A DNA stretch of 64,000 bases, from assembly GCF_006974105.1 (NCBI RefSeq), contig NZ_CP036282.1, forward strand, positions 3,348,001 through 3,412,000, given 5' to 3'. The translations under genes were made by a program, and so were the position numbers. Of the stretch, positions 44,938-54,865 are shown one piece after another. Every line of letters begins with the position of its first letter. The first letter of the stretch is position 1. Origin of the DNA: Rhodoferax aquaticus. GTDB taxonomy: Bacteria; Pseudomonadota; Gammaproteobacteria; Burkholderiales; Burkholderiaceae_C. The notes below the pieces were generated by a model. That model was not told the origin of the DNA. It did no database searches and saw only the letters and a list, made by a program, of their open reading frames with translations.

Positions 44938-45354
44938 TTACGGGTGTTTGATTTCACTTTCTATCCAAGTTTTCGCCTCATCGAATGTGTAGAAAAACCT
45001 GTAAGCGCAGTGACCTTCGAAGATACGTGTGAAGATGGGCTCCACGAGACTACGCCCTTCCACATGGGCGTCCGCCACTAAAGCATAGGCACCATAGTTT
45101 TTGTTCGCCGCAGCATTGGCCATGACTTGTTGCATGAGTGCCATCGCCTCGGGGGTTGTCAGGATAGATTGGTGGTAAGTAACAATCGCGCCCACCTTAG
45201 GGTATTGACTAAGCTGCTGAGAAAACGGCAGCATCGCGGCAACCCATTCCTGCACCATTTCAATGTTCCATGGGCCAGTGACATTGCAAACCAAGACAGG
45301 GCCCATGGTTTCGACCGTGTATTTGCCGTGGATGTTGAATGGGGAACTTGGCAT
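44938..45354 (-). CDS. Hypothetical protein, STAS/SpoIIAA-like
   Basis: A protein of about 138 residues with a compact alpha/beta pattern (GKYTVETMGPVLVCNVTGPW at the start, AYRFFYTFDEAKTWIESEI at the end). The alternation and the C-terminal FDEAKTWI resemble SpoIIAA/STAS-like proteins, but the family is not certain. The ATG at 45354 was chosen; a TTG at 45396 would extend it by 14 residues. It is transcribed on its own. Confidence 0.6.
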   Translation of the reverse strand: MPSSPFNIHGKYTVETMGPVLVCNVTGPWNIEMVQEWVAAMLPFSQQLSQYPKVGAIVTYHQSILTTPEAMALMQQVMANAAANKNYGAYALVADAHVEGRSLVEPIFTRIFEGHCAYRFFYTFDEAKTWIESEIKHP

Positions 45355-45441
45355 GGAGTGGGGTTCACAGGGGTTGAAAAACAGCCATAGTTTCAAGCCA
45401 AGGTCAGACAGTGAACATACTGGCTCTTGGCGTCCACGACA

Positions 45442-46383
45442 TCATGACGCGGTTCTTGATTCACCGGGGGCAAAGGCGTCCGCATCGTCTGCCGCCAAGG
45501 CACCCAACTCCGCCACTGCAAACTCGGCGCTCGGCGAAAAACTGCGGCCTTTGAGAGACACCACGCCCATTTCGGAATGCATGGGTGGCCAGCCAGCCAA
45601 AGACAGCGCCTGCAAATCGCCCTTAGTCACTTCTGCGGCCACTGCGCCGTCGGGCGCGGCCAGCACAGTGTCGCTGGCCAATGCCACGGCTTTGAGCAGG
45701 TGCAGGTCGTCGCACTCCAGGGCAATGGGCATGCGCTCACCCGGTGGCAAACCAAAAAGGCCTGCCAACACGGCGCTGATGCTGGGAGGCAAGCGCACAC
45801 AGGCGATGCCAAAGGGCAACAGGTCAGCAGGCTGGACTTGCGCTTGCGCCAACAGCGGGTGGCCCTTGCGCACAAAAAACCCGGCGCGTTGGCGTCCCAC
45901 GGGGCGAATGCTCAGGTCGTGGTCTTGGGGCACGCTGCGCGTGTCGGCCACAAAAAAATCCAACTCCTCGGCGCGCAAGTGCTCCAACAGGTACTTCCAG
46001 TTATTCACCTCGACCCGGGTCTGGATGCCAGGGTAGCGCGCGCGCAAACGCACCAGCAAGCGCGGCACCAAAGACACCGCCGGGAACGGCCCCACGCCAA
46101 AGGCCAAGTCGCCCAGCAGCTGCTCACGAAACAGCGCCACATCGCGCTCTAGGCAGCGGGTGTCAAACAGCAGCTTGCGGGCACGCTCAATGACAAAAGC
46201 ACCGGCTGCGGTGCAGCGCACCTCAGGCAGGCCACGGTCAAACAGCGCCAAGCCCAGCTCGCTCTCGGCCGCTTGCACGCTGCGGCTAAATGCCGGTTGG
46301 CTTAAATGCACACGCTCTGCGGCGCGGCCAAAGTGGCGCTCGTCGGCCAGGGCCACCAAATGCTTGAGTCTGCGCAGGTCCAT
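45442..46383 (-). CDS. LysR-family transcriptional regulator
   Basis: A 313-residue LysR protein starting MDLRRLKHLVALADERHFGR, with the HTH in its first 60 residues and a substrate-binding domain. The ATG at 46383 is the true start; the open frame runs about 1 kb further only as antisense of the desaturase gene. It is divergent from the fatty-acid-hydroxylase-like gene (117 bp apart) and probably regulates it. Confidence 0.9.
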   Translation of the reverse strand: MDLRRLKHLVALADERHFGRAAERVHLSQPAFSRSVQAAESELGLALFDRGLPEVRCTAAGAFVIERARKLLFDTRCLERDVALFREQLLGDLAFGVGPFPAVSLVPRLLVRLRARYPGIQTRVEVNNWKYLLEHLRAEELDFFVADTRSVPQDHDLSIRPVGRQRAGFFVRKGHPLLAQAQVQPADLLPFGIACVRLPPSISAVLAGLFGLPPGERMPIALECDDLHLLKAVALASDTVLAAPDGAVAAEVTKGDLQALSLAGWPPMHSEMGVVSLKGRSFSPSAEFAVAELGALAADDADAFAPGESRTAS

Positions 46384-46500
46384 ACAAGGCTCCGGGTGTT
46401 GCTGCGTGATGCAGTGACTGCATTGCTTTTCAACTTGAAATGCATTGGACGCTATTAAAGCCGACTTCCACAATGCCAGCCATAACGACAAGGAGACGAT

Positions 46501-47376
46501 ATGAAAACCGCACAGACCATTGCCTTGGTCTTGATCATTTTTGGCTTCGCCGCCGCAGAGATTTGGAGCGAGCGCTACAAAACCTTCAAAGCCACGGCCG
46601 ACGACGGCAAGTTGGAACTGTTTATGTTTGTCGCGCTGTTGGCGCTCATACAGCCCGTCATCTTTGCGCTCACCGGCGCTGCGGCGCAGCGTGCTTACCC
46701 GGAGTACGCCAACGCATGGGCGCATTTGCCGATTTGGGCCATGGTGGCCATATTGCTGGTGGGCGACGACCTGACCCAGTACCTGTGGCACCGCGCCTCG
46801 CACACGCCGCTTTTGTGGCCGCTGCACCGCGCCCACCACTCGGCGCACTACATGAGCGTGCGTATGACCTACCGCAACAACTTTTTTTACTACGCCATGA
46901 TGCCCGGCATCTGGATTGCCGGGGTGCTGACCTACCTGGGCTTGGGCAATGTGTACCTGGTGTACTTGGTGGTCAAGCTCATGGTCATCATGGGGGCGCA
47001 CTGCGCCGTGCCGTGGGACGCGCCGCTCTACCGCATCAAGGCCCTGCGGCCCATCATGTGGGTGGTAGAGCGCACCATCTCCACACCAGCCACCCACTGG
47101 GCCCACCACGCTATGAGCAACAAAGACGGCATAGGCCACTACAAAGGCAACTTTGGCAACCTGCTCTTCTTGTGGGACGTGTTGTTTGGCACCGCCCACA
47201 TCACCCGCCAGTACCCGCCGCAAGTGGGCCTGCGTGACGACCAACTCTTTGGCAAAGAGCGCTGGTTCACCGAGCTGTTTTACCCCTTGGTGCGCTCCAA
47301 ACGGCAACACTCGGCTCTGGTGCCGCAAGGCAAAATTTACGACGAAGATGCCCCCACTCTGGAGCAGGGTACCTAA
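46501..47376 (+). CDS. Sterol desaturase / fatty acid hydroxylase family protein
   Basis: A 291-residue integral membrane di-iron enzyme with four or five helices and the three His boxes: HRASH, HRAHHSAHYM and HWAHHAM. It should hydroxylate or desaturate a lipid. AAGGAG precedes the ATG. Its last codons overlap the start of a crotonase gene remnant, suggesting a past deletion that joined two genes. Confidence 0.88.
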   Translation: MKTAQTIALVLIIFGFAAAEIWSERYKTFKATADDGKLELFMFVALLALIQPVIFALTGAAAQRAYPEYANAWAHLPIWAMVAILLVGDDLTQYLWHRASHTPLLWPLHRAHHSAHYMSVRMTYRNNFFYYAMMPGIWIAGVLTYLGLGNVYLVYLVVKLMVIMGAHCAVPWDAPLYRIKALRPIMWVVERTISTPATHWAHHAMSNKDGIGHYKGNFGNLLFLWDVLFGTAHITRQYPPQVGLRDDQLFGKERWFTELFYPLVRSKRQHSALVPQGKIYDEDAPTLEQGT

Positions 47377-47611
47377 AACCTTTGAAGAGATTGCCGCCAA
47401 GCCGCAGGTCGCCATCTGGGGCACCAAGCAGGCCGTGCACTATGCGCGCGACCACTCGGTGGACGAGTCGCTCAAGCAAATGGGTTGGCTGCAAAGCGCT
47501 GTTTGGAGCAACCGCCACGTCATGGAATCCGTCATGGCCATGAAGAGCAAGCGTGCTGGCGACTTCCCCGAACTCGCTGCGCTGCAGAAATTCAGCGAAA
47601 TTGGCCTTTAG
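47369..47611 (+). pseudogene. 3' remnant of an enoyl-CoA hydratase/crotonase gene
   Basis: About 80 codons (FEEIAAKPQVAIWGTKQAVH, YARDHSVDESLKQMGWLQ, then MAMKSKRAGDFPEL to a stop at 47611) look like the C-terminal part of a crotonase-superfamily enzyme, whose full length is about 265. No start codon, N-terminus or oxyanion-hole region is present. The fragment begins within the last codons of the desaturase gene, so it is most likely a deletion relic. Confidence 0.6.
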
Positions 47612-47653
47612 CGCTCATTAGATAAGCGCAGGCTGCTACAAATAATGAAGCAA
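47610..47653 (+). repeat. Dispersed repeat, diverged copy
   Basis: GCGCTCATTAGATAAGCGCA then GGCTGCTACAAATAATGAAG, directly after the crotonase remnant. Confidence 0.55.
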
Positions 47654-47693
47654 GCGGGTTTTGCACTCTATTCGGCTATCGGAGCGCAAGGAA

Positions 47694-47707
47694 TTGATGC
47701 AGATCAA
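47694..47707. promoter_or_regulatory. FNR/ANR-type box upstream of Aer-like receptor
   Basis: TTGATGCAGATCAA is a perfect match to the FNR/ANR consensus TTGAT-N4-ATCAA. It lies about 140 bp upstream of the chemoreceptor ATG and suggests oxygen-dependent control. Confidence 0.6.
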
Positions 47708-47847
47708 TACAGTGAACTAAAACCCCAAGAGCCGGGCCTATTACCCGCTAGTGCCGCCTTTGGGCAATTGACGCGTTCCCTGCTGGCGGGCACCATGCAA
47801 GACTCAGTGCTACGGGTTTCCGTAGGCTGCACATACTGGGAGTCTGC

Positions 47848-49407
47848 ATGCGCCTTAACTTGCCTATCACTCAGCACGAGTTTGATTACCCCGCAGAGCA
47901 AATGCTGGTGTCCACCACCGACACCAAAGGCATCATTACCCACTGCAACCCTGCGTTTGTGGCAGTCAGTGGCTACAGCTACGAAGAGCTCATCGGCCAA
48001 AACCACAACCTGGTGCGCCACCCTGATATGCCAGCGGCCGCCTACAAAGACCTTTGGAGCACGGTGGGCAAGGGGCATCCTTGGACGGCGTTGGTCAAAA
48101 ACCGCCGCAAGAATGGTGACCACTACTGGGTGCAAGCGAATGTCACCCCCATCATGCAAAACGGCAAGCCTGTGGGCTATATGTCGGTGCGGATCAAACC
48201 CGAGCAAAGTCAAATTCAAGCGGCAGAGGCTCTGTACACCAAGATGCGCGCCCATGAGGCAGCAGGCCAAGCCCCTTTCTACCTGCGCGCGGGTGAAGTT
48301 CGGTACCAAGGCATTCGCGGCTGGCTTGGCGGTTTGGGCCGGCTCACACTGACCGTGCGTTTAGGACTGGCACTGGCCGCCATGGGCTTGGCGGGTTTGG
48401 TGCCTGCCCTGTTGAACTTGCAGCCCGATCAGTTGCTACTCACAGAGTTGCTTGTGCTGGGCAGTGTGGGCGCCATGGTCCTCGCGTGGTTTCACCGCAG
48501 CTTCGGACGGGCAATCCATGATTTAGCATCGTTTGCCGATGACATTTCCGGATGCAACCTCACAACGGCCATCTCAACCGCCCACCCGGCGCCCTTGGAC
48601 CGTGTTGCACGCAGCTTGCGGCAAATTCAAATCAACCTAAGGGCGGTCGTGGGTGACGTGCGCGGTGAAATTGACAGCCTCACGCGCACTGCACATGAAG
48701 TGGCAGAAGGTGGCATGGACCTGTCTGCGCGCACCGAATCACAAGCCAGTAGCTTGGAAGAAACCGCCGCTTCAATGGAAGAACTCTCCAGCACGGTCAA
48801 ACACACAGCAGACACGGCAGCCCAAGTCTCCGCACAGAGTGAAAAAAGCACCGCTATTGCAACGCGGGGCAACGCAGCCGTGCAAAAAGTGGGGGACGCC
48901 ATGCATGCTATAGAAGCCTCGTCCGACAAGGTACGCGACATCATTGGCGTGATTGAAGGCATTGCGTTTCAGACCAACCTGTTGGCGCTCAATGCCGCTG
49001 TGGAAGCGGCACGCGCGGGCGAACAAGGGCGTGGCTTTGCCGTGGTTGCCGCCGAAGTGCGCGCCCTGGCCCAGCGAAGCGCCAAAGCGGCCAAAGAAAT
49101 TCGTGGCCTGATCGCCAAATCTTCCGAGCAAATTGCCGAAGGCGCTCAGCAAATGAGCGTGGCAGGACACACCATTGATGAGGTGGTAGATGCAGTCAAC
49201 CAGGTGGGCGAGTTGATTCAGCAAATCAGCAATGCCACCCGAGAGCAAGCCACCGGTATCTCTCAGGTCAATGAAGCGGTCAACCAACTGGACGATGTAA
49301 CCCAGCAAAACGCGGCGCTGGTCGAAGAGTCAGCAGCCTCTGCCGAAGACCTGAAAGTCGGGTCTCAAGCACTGGCCCGCTCGGTGCAAGTGTTTTTGTT
49401 GCCCTGA
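47848..49407 (+). CDS. Aer-like methyl-accepting chemotaxis protein with PAS domain
   Basis: A 519-residue receptor. An N-terminal PAS domain (residues about 15-110, [20 protein letters not shown] and HPDMP) is followed by a short membrane segment pair ([20 protein letters not shown] and [15 protein letters not shown]), a HAMP-like region, and the signalling domain with the conserved hairpin ([40 protein letters not shown]). This layout is that of the energy-taxis receptor Aer, which senses redox state through FAD. The perfect FNR/ANR box upstream fits that role. GGGAG precedes the ATG. Confidence 0.88.
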   Translation: MRLNLPITQHEFDYPAEQMLVSTTDTKGIITHCNPAFVAVSGYSYEELIGQNHNLVRHPDMPAAAYKDLWSTVGKGHPWTALVKNRRKNGDHYWVQANVTPIMQNGKPVGYMSVRIKPEQSQIQAAEALYTKMRAHEAAGQAPFYLRAGEVRYQGIRGWLGGLGRLTLTVRLGLALAAMGLAGLVPALLNLQPDQLLLTELLVLGSVGAMVLAWFHRSFGRAIHDLASFADDISGCNLTTAISTAHPAPLDRVARSLRQIQINLRAVVGDVRGEIDSLTRTAHEVAEGGMDLSARTESQASSLEETAASMEELSSTVKHTADTAAQVSAQSEKSTAIATRGNAAVQKVGDAMHAIEASSDKVRDIIGVIEGIAFQTNLLALNAAVEAARAGEQGRGFAVVAAEVRALAQRSAKAAKEIRGLIAKSSEQIAEGAQQMSVAGHTIDEVVDAVNQVGELIQQISNATREQATGISQVNEAVNQLDDVTQQNAALVEESAASAEDLKVGSQALARSVQVFLLP

Positions 49408-49572
49408 TACACACGCTTGGAGCATGGCAAAACCCGCGCGGTTCGCCCGTCTTGCGGCTTGAAGGGCAATGGGTTACCCTCTTGCTACACAGGCCTTGGA
49501 ATCGCCAAGCCTTTTGCCCAACAGAGCTTTGCGGTGTAGGGAACCGCTCGTTTTTTTTGATGGGACTCGCGC

Positions 49573-51666
49573 ATGCTTTCACCCGCTCCTCAAGCGAAGA
49601 TACTGGTGGTCGAAGACGAGACCATTGTGGCGCGAGACATCCACGCTCAGCTTTTGGAAATGGGCTACAACCCAGTGGGCCATGCCACCCAGGGTGAGGA
49701 GGCGATTGTCATGGTCGCAGACTTGTTGCCGGACTTGGTGCTGATGGACATTCAGCTGGCGGGCGTGATGGACGGCATTGCTGCGGCCCAAATCATCCGC
49801 GACCGCTACGCTTTGCCCGTGGTGTTTCTCACCGCCTACGCCGCTGACGATGTGCTGGCGCGCGCCAAGCTCACCGAGCCGTTTGGCTACATCTTGAAGC
49901 CCTTCTCTGAGCGGGAACTGCGCACAGTGCTAGAAATGGCGCTGTTTAAGTACCAAGCCGACGCCAAACTACAGGCCACCGTACTGCACACCCAAGCCAT
50001 TTTGGACAATATGGCGGACGGGGTCATCACCATCAACACCCATGGCATCGTCGAGTCTTACAACCTGGCAGCGAGCACCATCTTTGGCTACACGCCCGAT
50101 GAAGTGATTGGGCATAACATCTCTATGCTGATGCCTGAGCCTTACCGCAGCGAGCACGACCACTACTTACAGCACTTTCGCAACACCGGCGAAGCGCGCA
50201 TTGTGGGCGTGGCCCGCGAGTTAGAAGGCCGACGGCAAGACGGCAGTGTGTTTCCTATGAGCCTCACCGTGTCGCGCATCGAGCGGGGCCAGCAAATCAC
50301 CTTTATCGGGCTGATCCGCGATGTCACCCAGCACCGACTGGACATGGAAGAAATCCGCCGCTTGGCGTTCTACGACCCATTGACCGGCCTGCCCAACCGG
50401 CGTTTGCTGCTAGACCGGCTCAAGCAAGCCATGGTGACGTCAAGCCGCACTGGGCAGCATGGCGCTTTGATGTTTTTGGATCTGGACCACTTCAAGCTAC
50501 TCAACGACAGCCTAGGCCACGATGTGGGCGACATCTTGCTGCAGCAAGTGGCCACACGCCTGACTTCGTGCGTGCGTGAGGGCGACAGCGTGGCACGCCT
50601 AGGGGGCGACGAATTTGTGGTTCTGCTTGAGGCCTTGAGCGTGCATGACCATGAAGCTGCGACCCAGGCTGAGGCCATCGCCAACAAAATCTTGGACCAC
50701 TTGGGTCGCCCTTACCAACTCCGCGCCAACAACTACACCAGCACGCCCAGCATTGGCATTGTGGTCTTCTTGGAAGACTCCGAGACCATGGACGAGCTCA
50801 TCAAAAAAGCCGATGTCGCGATGTACCAGGCCAAGGCGGCCGGGCGCAATACCACCCGCTTTTTTGACCCCGCCATGCAAGCCGCAGCGGCCACCTACTC
50901 AGAGCTAGAGAAAGACCTGCGCAACGGCCTGGCCAACCAAGAATTTGTGCTGCACTACCAAGTGCAGGTCAAGGTGGACAACAACAAGCTGCACGAACCT
51001 ACGATTACCGGAGTTGAAGCCTTGGTGCGCTGGAACAGTGGCTCCCGTGGCATGGTGCCGCCGGCTCAGTTTATTCAACTGGCGGAAGAAACCGGCATGA
51101 TTCTTCCCTTGGGCCAGTGGGTGCTGGAGACCGCCTGCGCGCAGTTGGTGGAATGGGCCAAGAGCCCTCGTACCGCCAACTGGACCATGGCCGTGAACGT
51201 GAGCGCCTCTCAGTTCGCTAAAGCAGACTTTGTAACCAATGTCTACAGCGCCTTGGAAAAAACTGGCGCGCGCCCAGAACTCCTGAAATTAGAGCTCACC
51301 GAGAGCATGCTGGTGGTCGACATTGAAGAGATCATTCTGAAAATGAATGCGATTCGCGCACGCGGTGTGAGTTTTTCTTTGGACGACTTCGGCACCGGGT
51401 ATTCCTCTTTGTCTTACCTCAAGCGCCTGCCGCTCACCCAGCTCAAGATTGATCGCTCTTTTGTGCGCGATGTGTTAACCGACCCCAGCGACGCGGTCAT
51501 TGCGCGCACCATCGTGGCACTGGGCCATAGCTTGGGCTTGAAAGTCATCGCAGAGGGGGTAGAAACCGAGGGCCAGCGGGACTTTCTCACCGGCATCGGG
51601 GTGGATGCCCACCAAGGCTACTTGTTTGGTAAGCCGGTGGGTGTAGACGCCTTGCATACGCTCTAG
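49573..51666 (+). CDS. REC-PAS-GGDEF-EAL signalling protein
   Basis: A 697-residue c-di-GMP protein. A response-regulator receiver domain (phospho-acceptor Asp59 in LVLMDIQLAG) is followed by a PAS domain (ESYNLAASTIFGYTPDEVIG), a GGDEF domain with an intact GGDEF at residues 344-348, and an EAL domain beginning EALVRW at 482-487 with later DDFGTGYSSL. Both cyclase and phosphodiesterase motifs are intact. The kinase encoded next (51725) is a natural phosphodonor. It presumably adjusts motility versus biofilm in response to the kinase signal. Confidence 0.92.
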   Translation: MLSPAPQAKILVVEDETIVARDIHAQLLEMGYNPVGHATQGEEAIVMVADLLPDLVLMDIQLAGVMDGIAAAQIIRDRYALPVVFLTAYAADDVLARAKLTEPFGYILKPFSERELRTVLEMALFKYQADAKLQATVLHTQAILDNMADGVITINTHGIVESYNLAASTIFGYTPDEVIGHNISMLMPEPYRSEHDHYLQHFRNTGEARIVGVARELEGRRQDGSVFPMSLTVSRIERGQQITFIGLIRDVTQHRLDMEEIRRLAFYDPLTGLPNRRLLLDRLKQAMVTSSRTGQHGALMFLDLDHFKLLNDSLGHDVGDILLQQVATRLTSCVREGDSVARLGGDEFVVLLEALSVHDHEAATQAEAIANKILDHLGRPYQLRANNYTSTPSIGIVVFLEDSETMDELIKKADVAMYQAKAAGRNTTRFFDPAMQAAAATYSELEKDLRNGLANQEFVLHYQVQVKVDNNKLHEPTITGVEALVRWNSGSRGMVPPAQFIQLAEETGMILPLGQWVLETACAQLVEWAKSPRTANWTMAVNVSASQFAKADFVTNVYSALEKTGARPELLKLELTESMLVVDIEEIILKMNAIRARGVSFSLDDFGTGYSSLSYLKRLPLTQLKIDRSFVRDVLTDPSDAVIARTIVALGHSLGLKVIAEGVETEGQRDFLTGIGVDAHQGYLFGKPVGVDALHTL

Positions 51667-51724
51667 CTTCGCCCCCGTATGCGGCTACCCCTTGCAACGC
51701 CTCGCCACCACCGATGTGCCGCCC

Positions 51725-53860
51725 ATGTCCATTAGCACACTGCATCGACTCAATTTCAAGTTCAGGCATTGGTCGGTGCGTAGCCAGTTGTTTCTGCTGG
51801 TTTCCGCCCTGCTGGTGCCGCTGACTGCCGTCTTGGCGTGGCTGCTGCTACAGCACTTGAACCACATACGTGCAAAGGCGCAGGTGGAGGTGATGCATTT
51901 GGCAGAACATGCGGGCTTTCGAATTCAACGCGAACTTGACAATGACCACCACATGCTAGAGCGCGTGGCCCAGCGCCGCTTGGTGCAAACGATGTTGCCC
52001 AGCCAGTGCGACCCCGTCGTTGCAAACATGGTGGCTTTAACGGAAGAATTCTCCTCCCTGACGGTGCGCAATATGCAAGGCCGTGTGGTCTGCACCTTTG
52101 CCCCCAAAGAACAAGACGGACGCGAGGCAGCGGCCATTCCCATCACCTCAGACACCTTGAAAAGCCACGATTTCTACGTATCGGCGCCGGTGCGCCACCC
52201 CAGCAGTGGGCGGTGGATGGTGAACTTGAGCCACCCAGTGTTTAGTGAAGTAGGCCAAAAGGTGGGTTGGGTAACCCTGTCGCGCGACCTGCTGGCCATG
52301 GGAGCCTCGGTGCTGGCCCAAGTGCCTTCAGACGCATTGGTCACCGTTATTCACCCGAATGGCCTGAACCTGCTGCGGTCGCAAGCTCCTCAGAATTTCA
52401 TTGGCAAGCCTACCCAAATGAAGGCAGAGAATGCCACCAAGGGCCTGCGAGATGGTTACCTGGTGACAAACGATATGAACGGGGTGCGCCGCTTGTTTGC
52501 TTTCACTGCAATGGATGGCGTAGGCTGGCGTATTGTGGCGGGCCGTCCAGAATCTTTGGTGTACGTGCACTATTGGCACACCCTGCAAAACACGGCAGCT
52601 GCAGGCGCCTTGGCCTTGGGCTTGGCTATTGCGCTGGCCTGGCGCTTTGGCACTGCCATTACACGGCCCTACACCCAGTTGGCAGACGCAGCCGCCAAAG
52701 TGGCCCACGGTGAGACCCAAGTCAGGGCCAGCCTGACAGGTTCTAGCGAAGTTGAGCGCCTGTCACGCCAGTTCAACCACATGCTGCAGGTTTTGAACCA
52801 CGACGATGTGCTTCTCAAAGCCAATGAACTACGTTTTCGAACCCTCATCGAATGGTCGCCCGAGCCCACCTTTGTGCATCGCAATGGAGAATTGGTGTAC
52901 GTCAACCCCGCAGCGGTGCAGCTCTTTGGCGCCGCTTCGCCCCTAGACCTCATAGGCGCAAACATTTTCACACTGCTGCACCCAGACTTCCACGCATCCA
53001 CCCAAACGCGCATTGACCGCGTGCTGTCCGACACAACAGGCGTGCCCGCACCCGCCGCAGACATTGTGTTTCTGCGCTTAGACGGTTCGCCCGTTGAGGT
53101 GCGTGTGGACGGCATCGGCGTGCAGTTTGACGGGCAAGCCTGTGTACTGACCTTGGCCCGTGACATCACGGAGACCAAGAAAGCCCACGCAGCCTTGCAA
53201 GCGGCTGTGCACGAAAAGGTGGGGCTCTTGAACGAGGTGCACCACCGCGTCAAAAACAATTTGCAAATCATTGCCAGCCTGTTGCGCCTAGAGAGCCGGC
53301 GCAGCACCCTGCCCCACACCAAGTCGGTGCTAGACGATATGCAGGGCCGCATCCGCTCCATGGCCTTGCTGCACGAAACGCTGTACCGCTCTGGCACCTT
53401 TGCAGGCATTGACCTGGGTAACTATTTGCGCCAGCTCAGCACCCAGTCTTTTCGCATGATGCTCACCCAGGGCGAGCCCATTGGCCTGGAGCTGGATGTG
53501 TGCACGGTCACCGTGAGCATGGACCAAGCCACCCCCTGCGGCTTGCTCGTCAATGAGCTCATTTCGAACTGCCTCAAGCACGCTTTCCCCAACGGCCAAA
53601 GCGGCAAGGTGCGCGTGAGCTTGCGCCAAGTCGGTGGCGATGCTGGGCCGGACATGCGCCTGGAACTGCAGATCAGCGACACCGGCGTGGGCTTGGGGCC
53701 CGACTTTGAAGCCAGCAAGTCCCAATCGCTAGGCTTGCAACTGGTGAGCGACTTGGTCCGTCAGCTGGGCGGGCAGCTCGTCGTGGGCAACACGGGCGGC
53801 GCCAGCTTTACCGTGGTGTTCAGCCCCGACACCTTGCAAGGCCCAGTAGCACCGGCTTGA
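51725..53860 (+). CDS. Sensor histidine kinase, HisKA_2/HWE type
   Basis: A 711-residue protein: a membrane helix (QLFLLVSALLVPLTAVLAWL), a periplasmic dCache-like sensor of about 250 residues, a second helix (AAAGALALGLAIALAWRFG), HAMP, PAS (FRTLIEWSPEPTFVHRNGEL), then the HisKA_2 dimerisation motif EVHHRVKNNLQIIASLLRLE (phospho-His at residue 506 or 507) and a HATPase domain (ISDTGVGLGPDFE). The ATG at 51725 is preferred to a TTG at 51692; neither has a clear ribosome-binding site. It is 58 bp after the REC-GGDEF-EAL gene and probably forms a two-component pair with it. Confidence 0.88.
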   Translation: MSISTLHRLNFKFRHWSVRSQLFLLVSALLVPLTAVLAWLLLQHLNHIRAKAQVEVMHLAEHAGFRIQRELDNDHHMLERVAQRRLVQTMLPSQCDPVVANMVALTEEFSSLTVRNMQGRVVCTFAPKEQDGREAAAIPITSDTLKSHDFYVSAPVRHPSSGRWMVNLSHPVFSEVGQKVGWVTLSRDLLAMGASVLAQVPSDALVTVIHPNGLNLLRSQAPQNFIGKPTQMKAENATKGLRDGYLVTNDMNGVRRLFAFTAMDGVGWRIVAGRPESLVYVHYWHTLQNTAAAGALALGLAIALAWRFGTAITRPYTQLADAAAKVAHGETQVRASLTGSSEVERLSRQFNHMLQVLNHDDVLLKANELRFRTLIEWSPEPTFVHRNGELVYVNPAAVQLFGAASPLDLIGANIFTLLHPDFHASTQTRIDRVLSDTTGVPAPAADIVFLRLDGSPVEVRVDGIGVQFDGQACVLTLARDITETKKAHAALQAAVHEKVGLLNEVHHRVKNNLQIIASLLRLESRRSTLPHTKSVLDDMQGRIRSMALLHETLYRSGTFAGIDLGNYLRQLSTQSFRMMLTQGEPIGLELDVCTVTVSMDQATPCGLLVNELISNCLKHAFPNGQSGKVRVSLRQVGGDAGPDMRLELQISDTGVGLGPDFEASKSQSLGLQLVSDLVRQLGGQLVVGNTGGASFTVVFSPDTLQGPVAPA

Positions 53861-53890
53861 ACGCCCAGGCGCATTTTCAGAGCCAAATCA

Positions 53891-53940
53891 GGCGTTTGCG
53901 CTCATGGATATTGCGCAAGTAGCTATGCTTTATATAGCAG
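53891..53940 (+). repeat. Dispersed repeat copy after the kinase gene
   Basis: GGCGTTTGCGCTCATGGATA then TTGCGCAAGTAGCTATG: one of the best-preserved copies, in the gap between the kinase and queF. Confidence 0.8.
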
Positions 53941-53946
53941 ACAACT

Positions 53947-54813
53947 TTACTGGCGCGCAGTGCGCGTATTGACCGGCAAAGCTTGCGGCGCGCTGGTGCG
54001 CAGCGGGTTGATGTCCAAGCCACCACGGCGCGTGTAGCGGGCATACACCGTGAGTTTTTGCGGCTTGCATTGGCGCCAGATGTCCATAAATATGCGCTCT
54101 ACACATTGCTCGTGGAATTCGTTGTGGTTGCGAAAACTCACCAGGTACTGCAGCAGCCCCTCTTGATCAATGGGCAAGCCGGTGTAGCTGATTTGCACGC
54201 TGCCCCAGTCCGGCTGGCCAGTCACCAAGCAATTGCTTTTGAGCAAATTGCTGGTGAGCACTTCGCTCACCGGCGACTCTTCGTCAGGCACCACGCGCAA
54301 AAGCTCGGGCGCCGGGGTGTAGCGGGTGCATTCCACATCCAGACGGTCCAGGCTCAGGCCGTCCATCTCGTAAATGGGTTCGCGGTCAAACAGTTCGGGC
54401 AACACCAGCTTTACGCCGATGGAGCCCGCGGGCACAGCAGCGCCACTACCAGATGTGTCGCGCCATAGCGCCTCGGTCAAATCGGTGCGCAGCAGGTTTT
54501 TCACCTCGTCTGCATCGGCAAAGCGGCTGTTGTTAAAGCTGTTGAGGTAGAGCTTGAAAGACTTGCTCTCGATGATGTTGGGCGCTTCACACGGAATGGT
54601 GAAGTGGGCCAGCGCCACGTGCGGCTTGCCTTTGGGGCCCAGCCAGCTCAGCTCGAACGCGGTCCACAAGTCCGCCCCAAAAAACGGGGGCGCGCCTGCA
54701 ATGCCAATTTCTTCGCGCTTGCCCTTGCGCGGAATCGGAAACAGCAGCGAGGCGTCGTACTGGTCAACGTAGGCGGAGCTTTTGCCCAGCTGGGATTGTT
54801 CGGGTGTGTTCAT
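53947..54813 (-). CDS. queF: NADPH-dependent 7-cyano-7-deazaguanine reductase
   Basis: A 288-residue long-form QueF. The NADPH-binding motif [13 protein letters not shown] lies in the N-terminal half, and the catalytic Cys is in [18 protein letters not shown]. It reduces preQ0 to preQ1 in queuosine biosynthesis. The ATG at 54813 matches the family. There is no preQ1 riboswitch-like structure in the 52-bp gap before it. Confidence 0.94.
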   Translation of the reverse strand: MNTPEQSQLGKSSAYVDQYDASLLFPIPRKGKREEIGIAGAPPFFGADLWTAFELSWLGPKGKPHVALAHFTIPCEAPNIIESKSFKLYLNSFNNSRFADADEVKNLLRTDLTEALWRDTSGSGAAVPAGSIGVKLVLPELFDREPIYEMDGLSLDRLDVECTRYTPAPELLRVVPDEESPVSEVLTSNLLKSNCLVTGQPDWGSVQISYTGLPIDQEGLLQYLVSFRNHNEFHEQCVERIFMDIWRQCKPQKLTVYARYTRRGGLDINPLRTSAPQALPVNTRTARQ

Positions 54814-54865
54814 GGCAAATCGAAAGACAAAAAACGAGAAGAAACAGCGAAAAAAAGCCTTGGCG

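Noticed and set aside
45442-47427. 661-residue reading of the LysR frame
   Set aside because: The extra 348 residues are antisense to the desaturase gene and low-complexity; the LysR domain begins at 46383.
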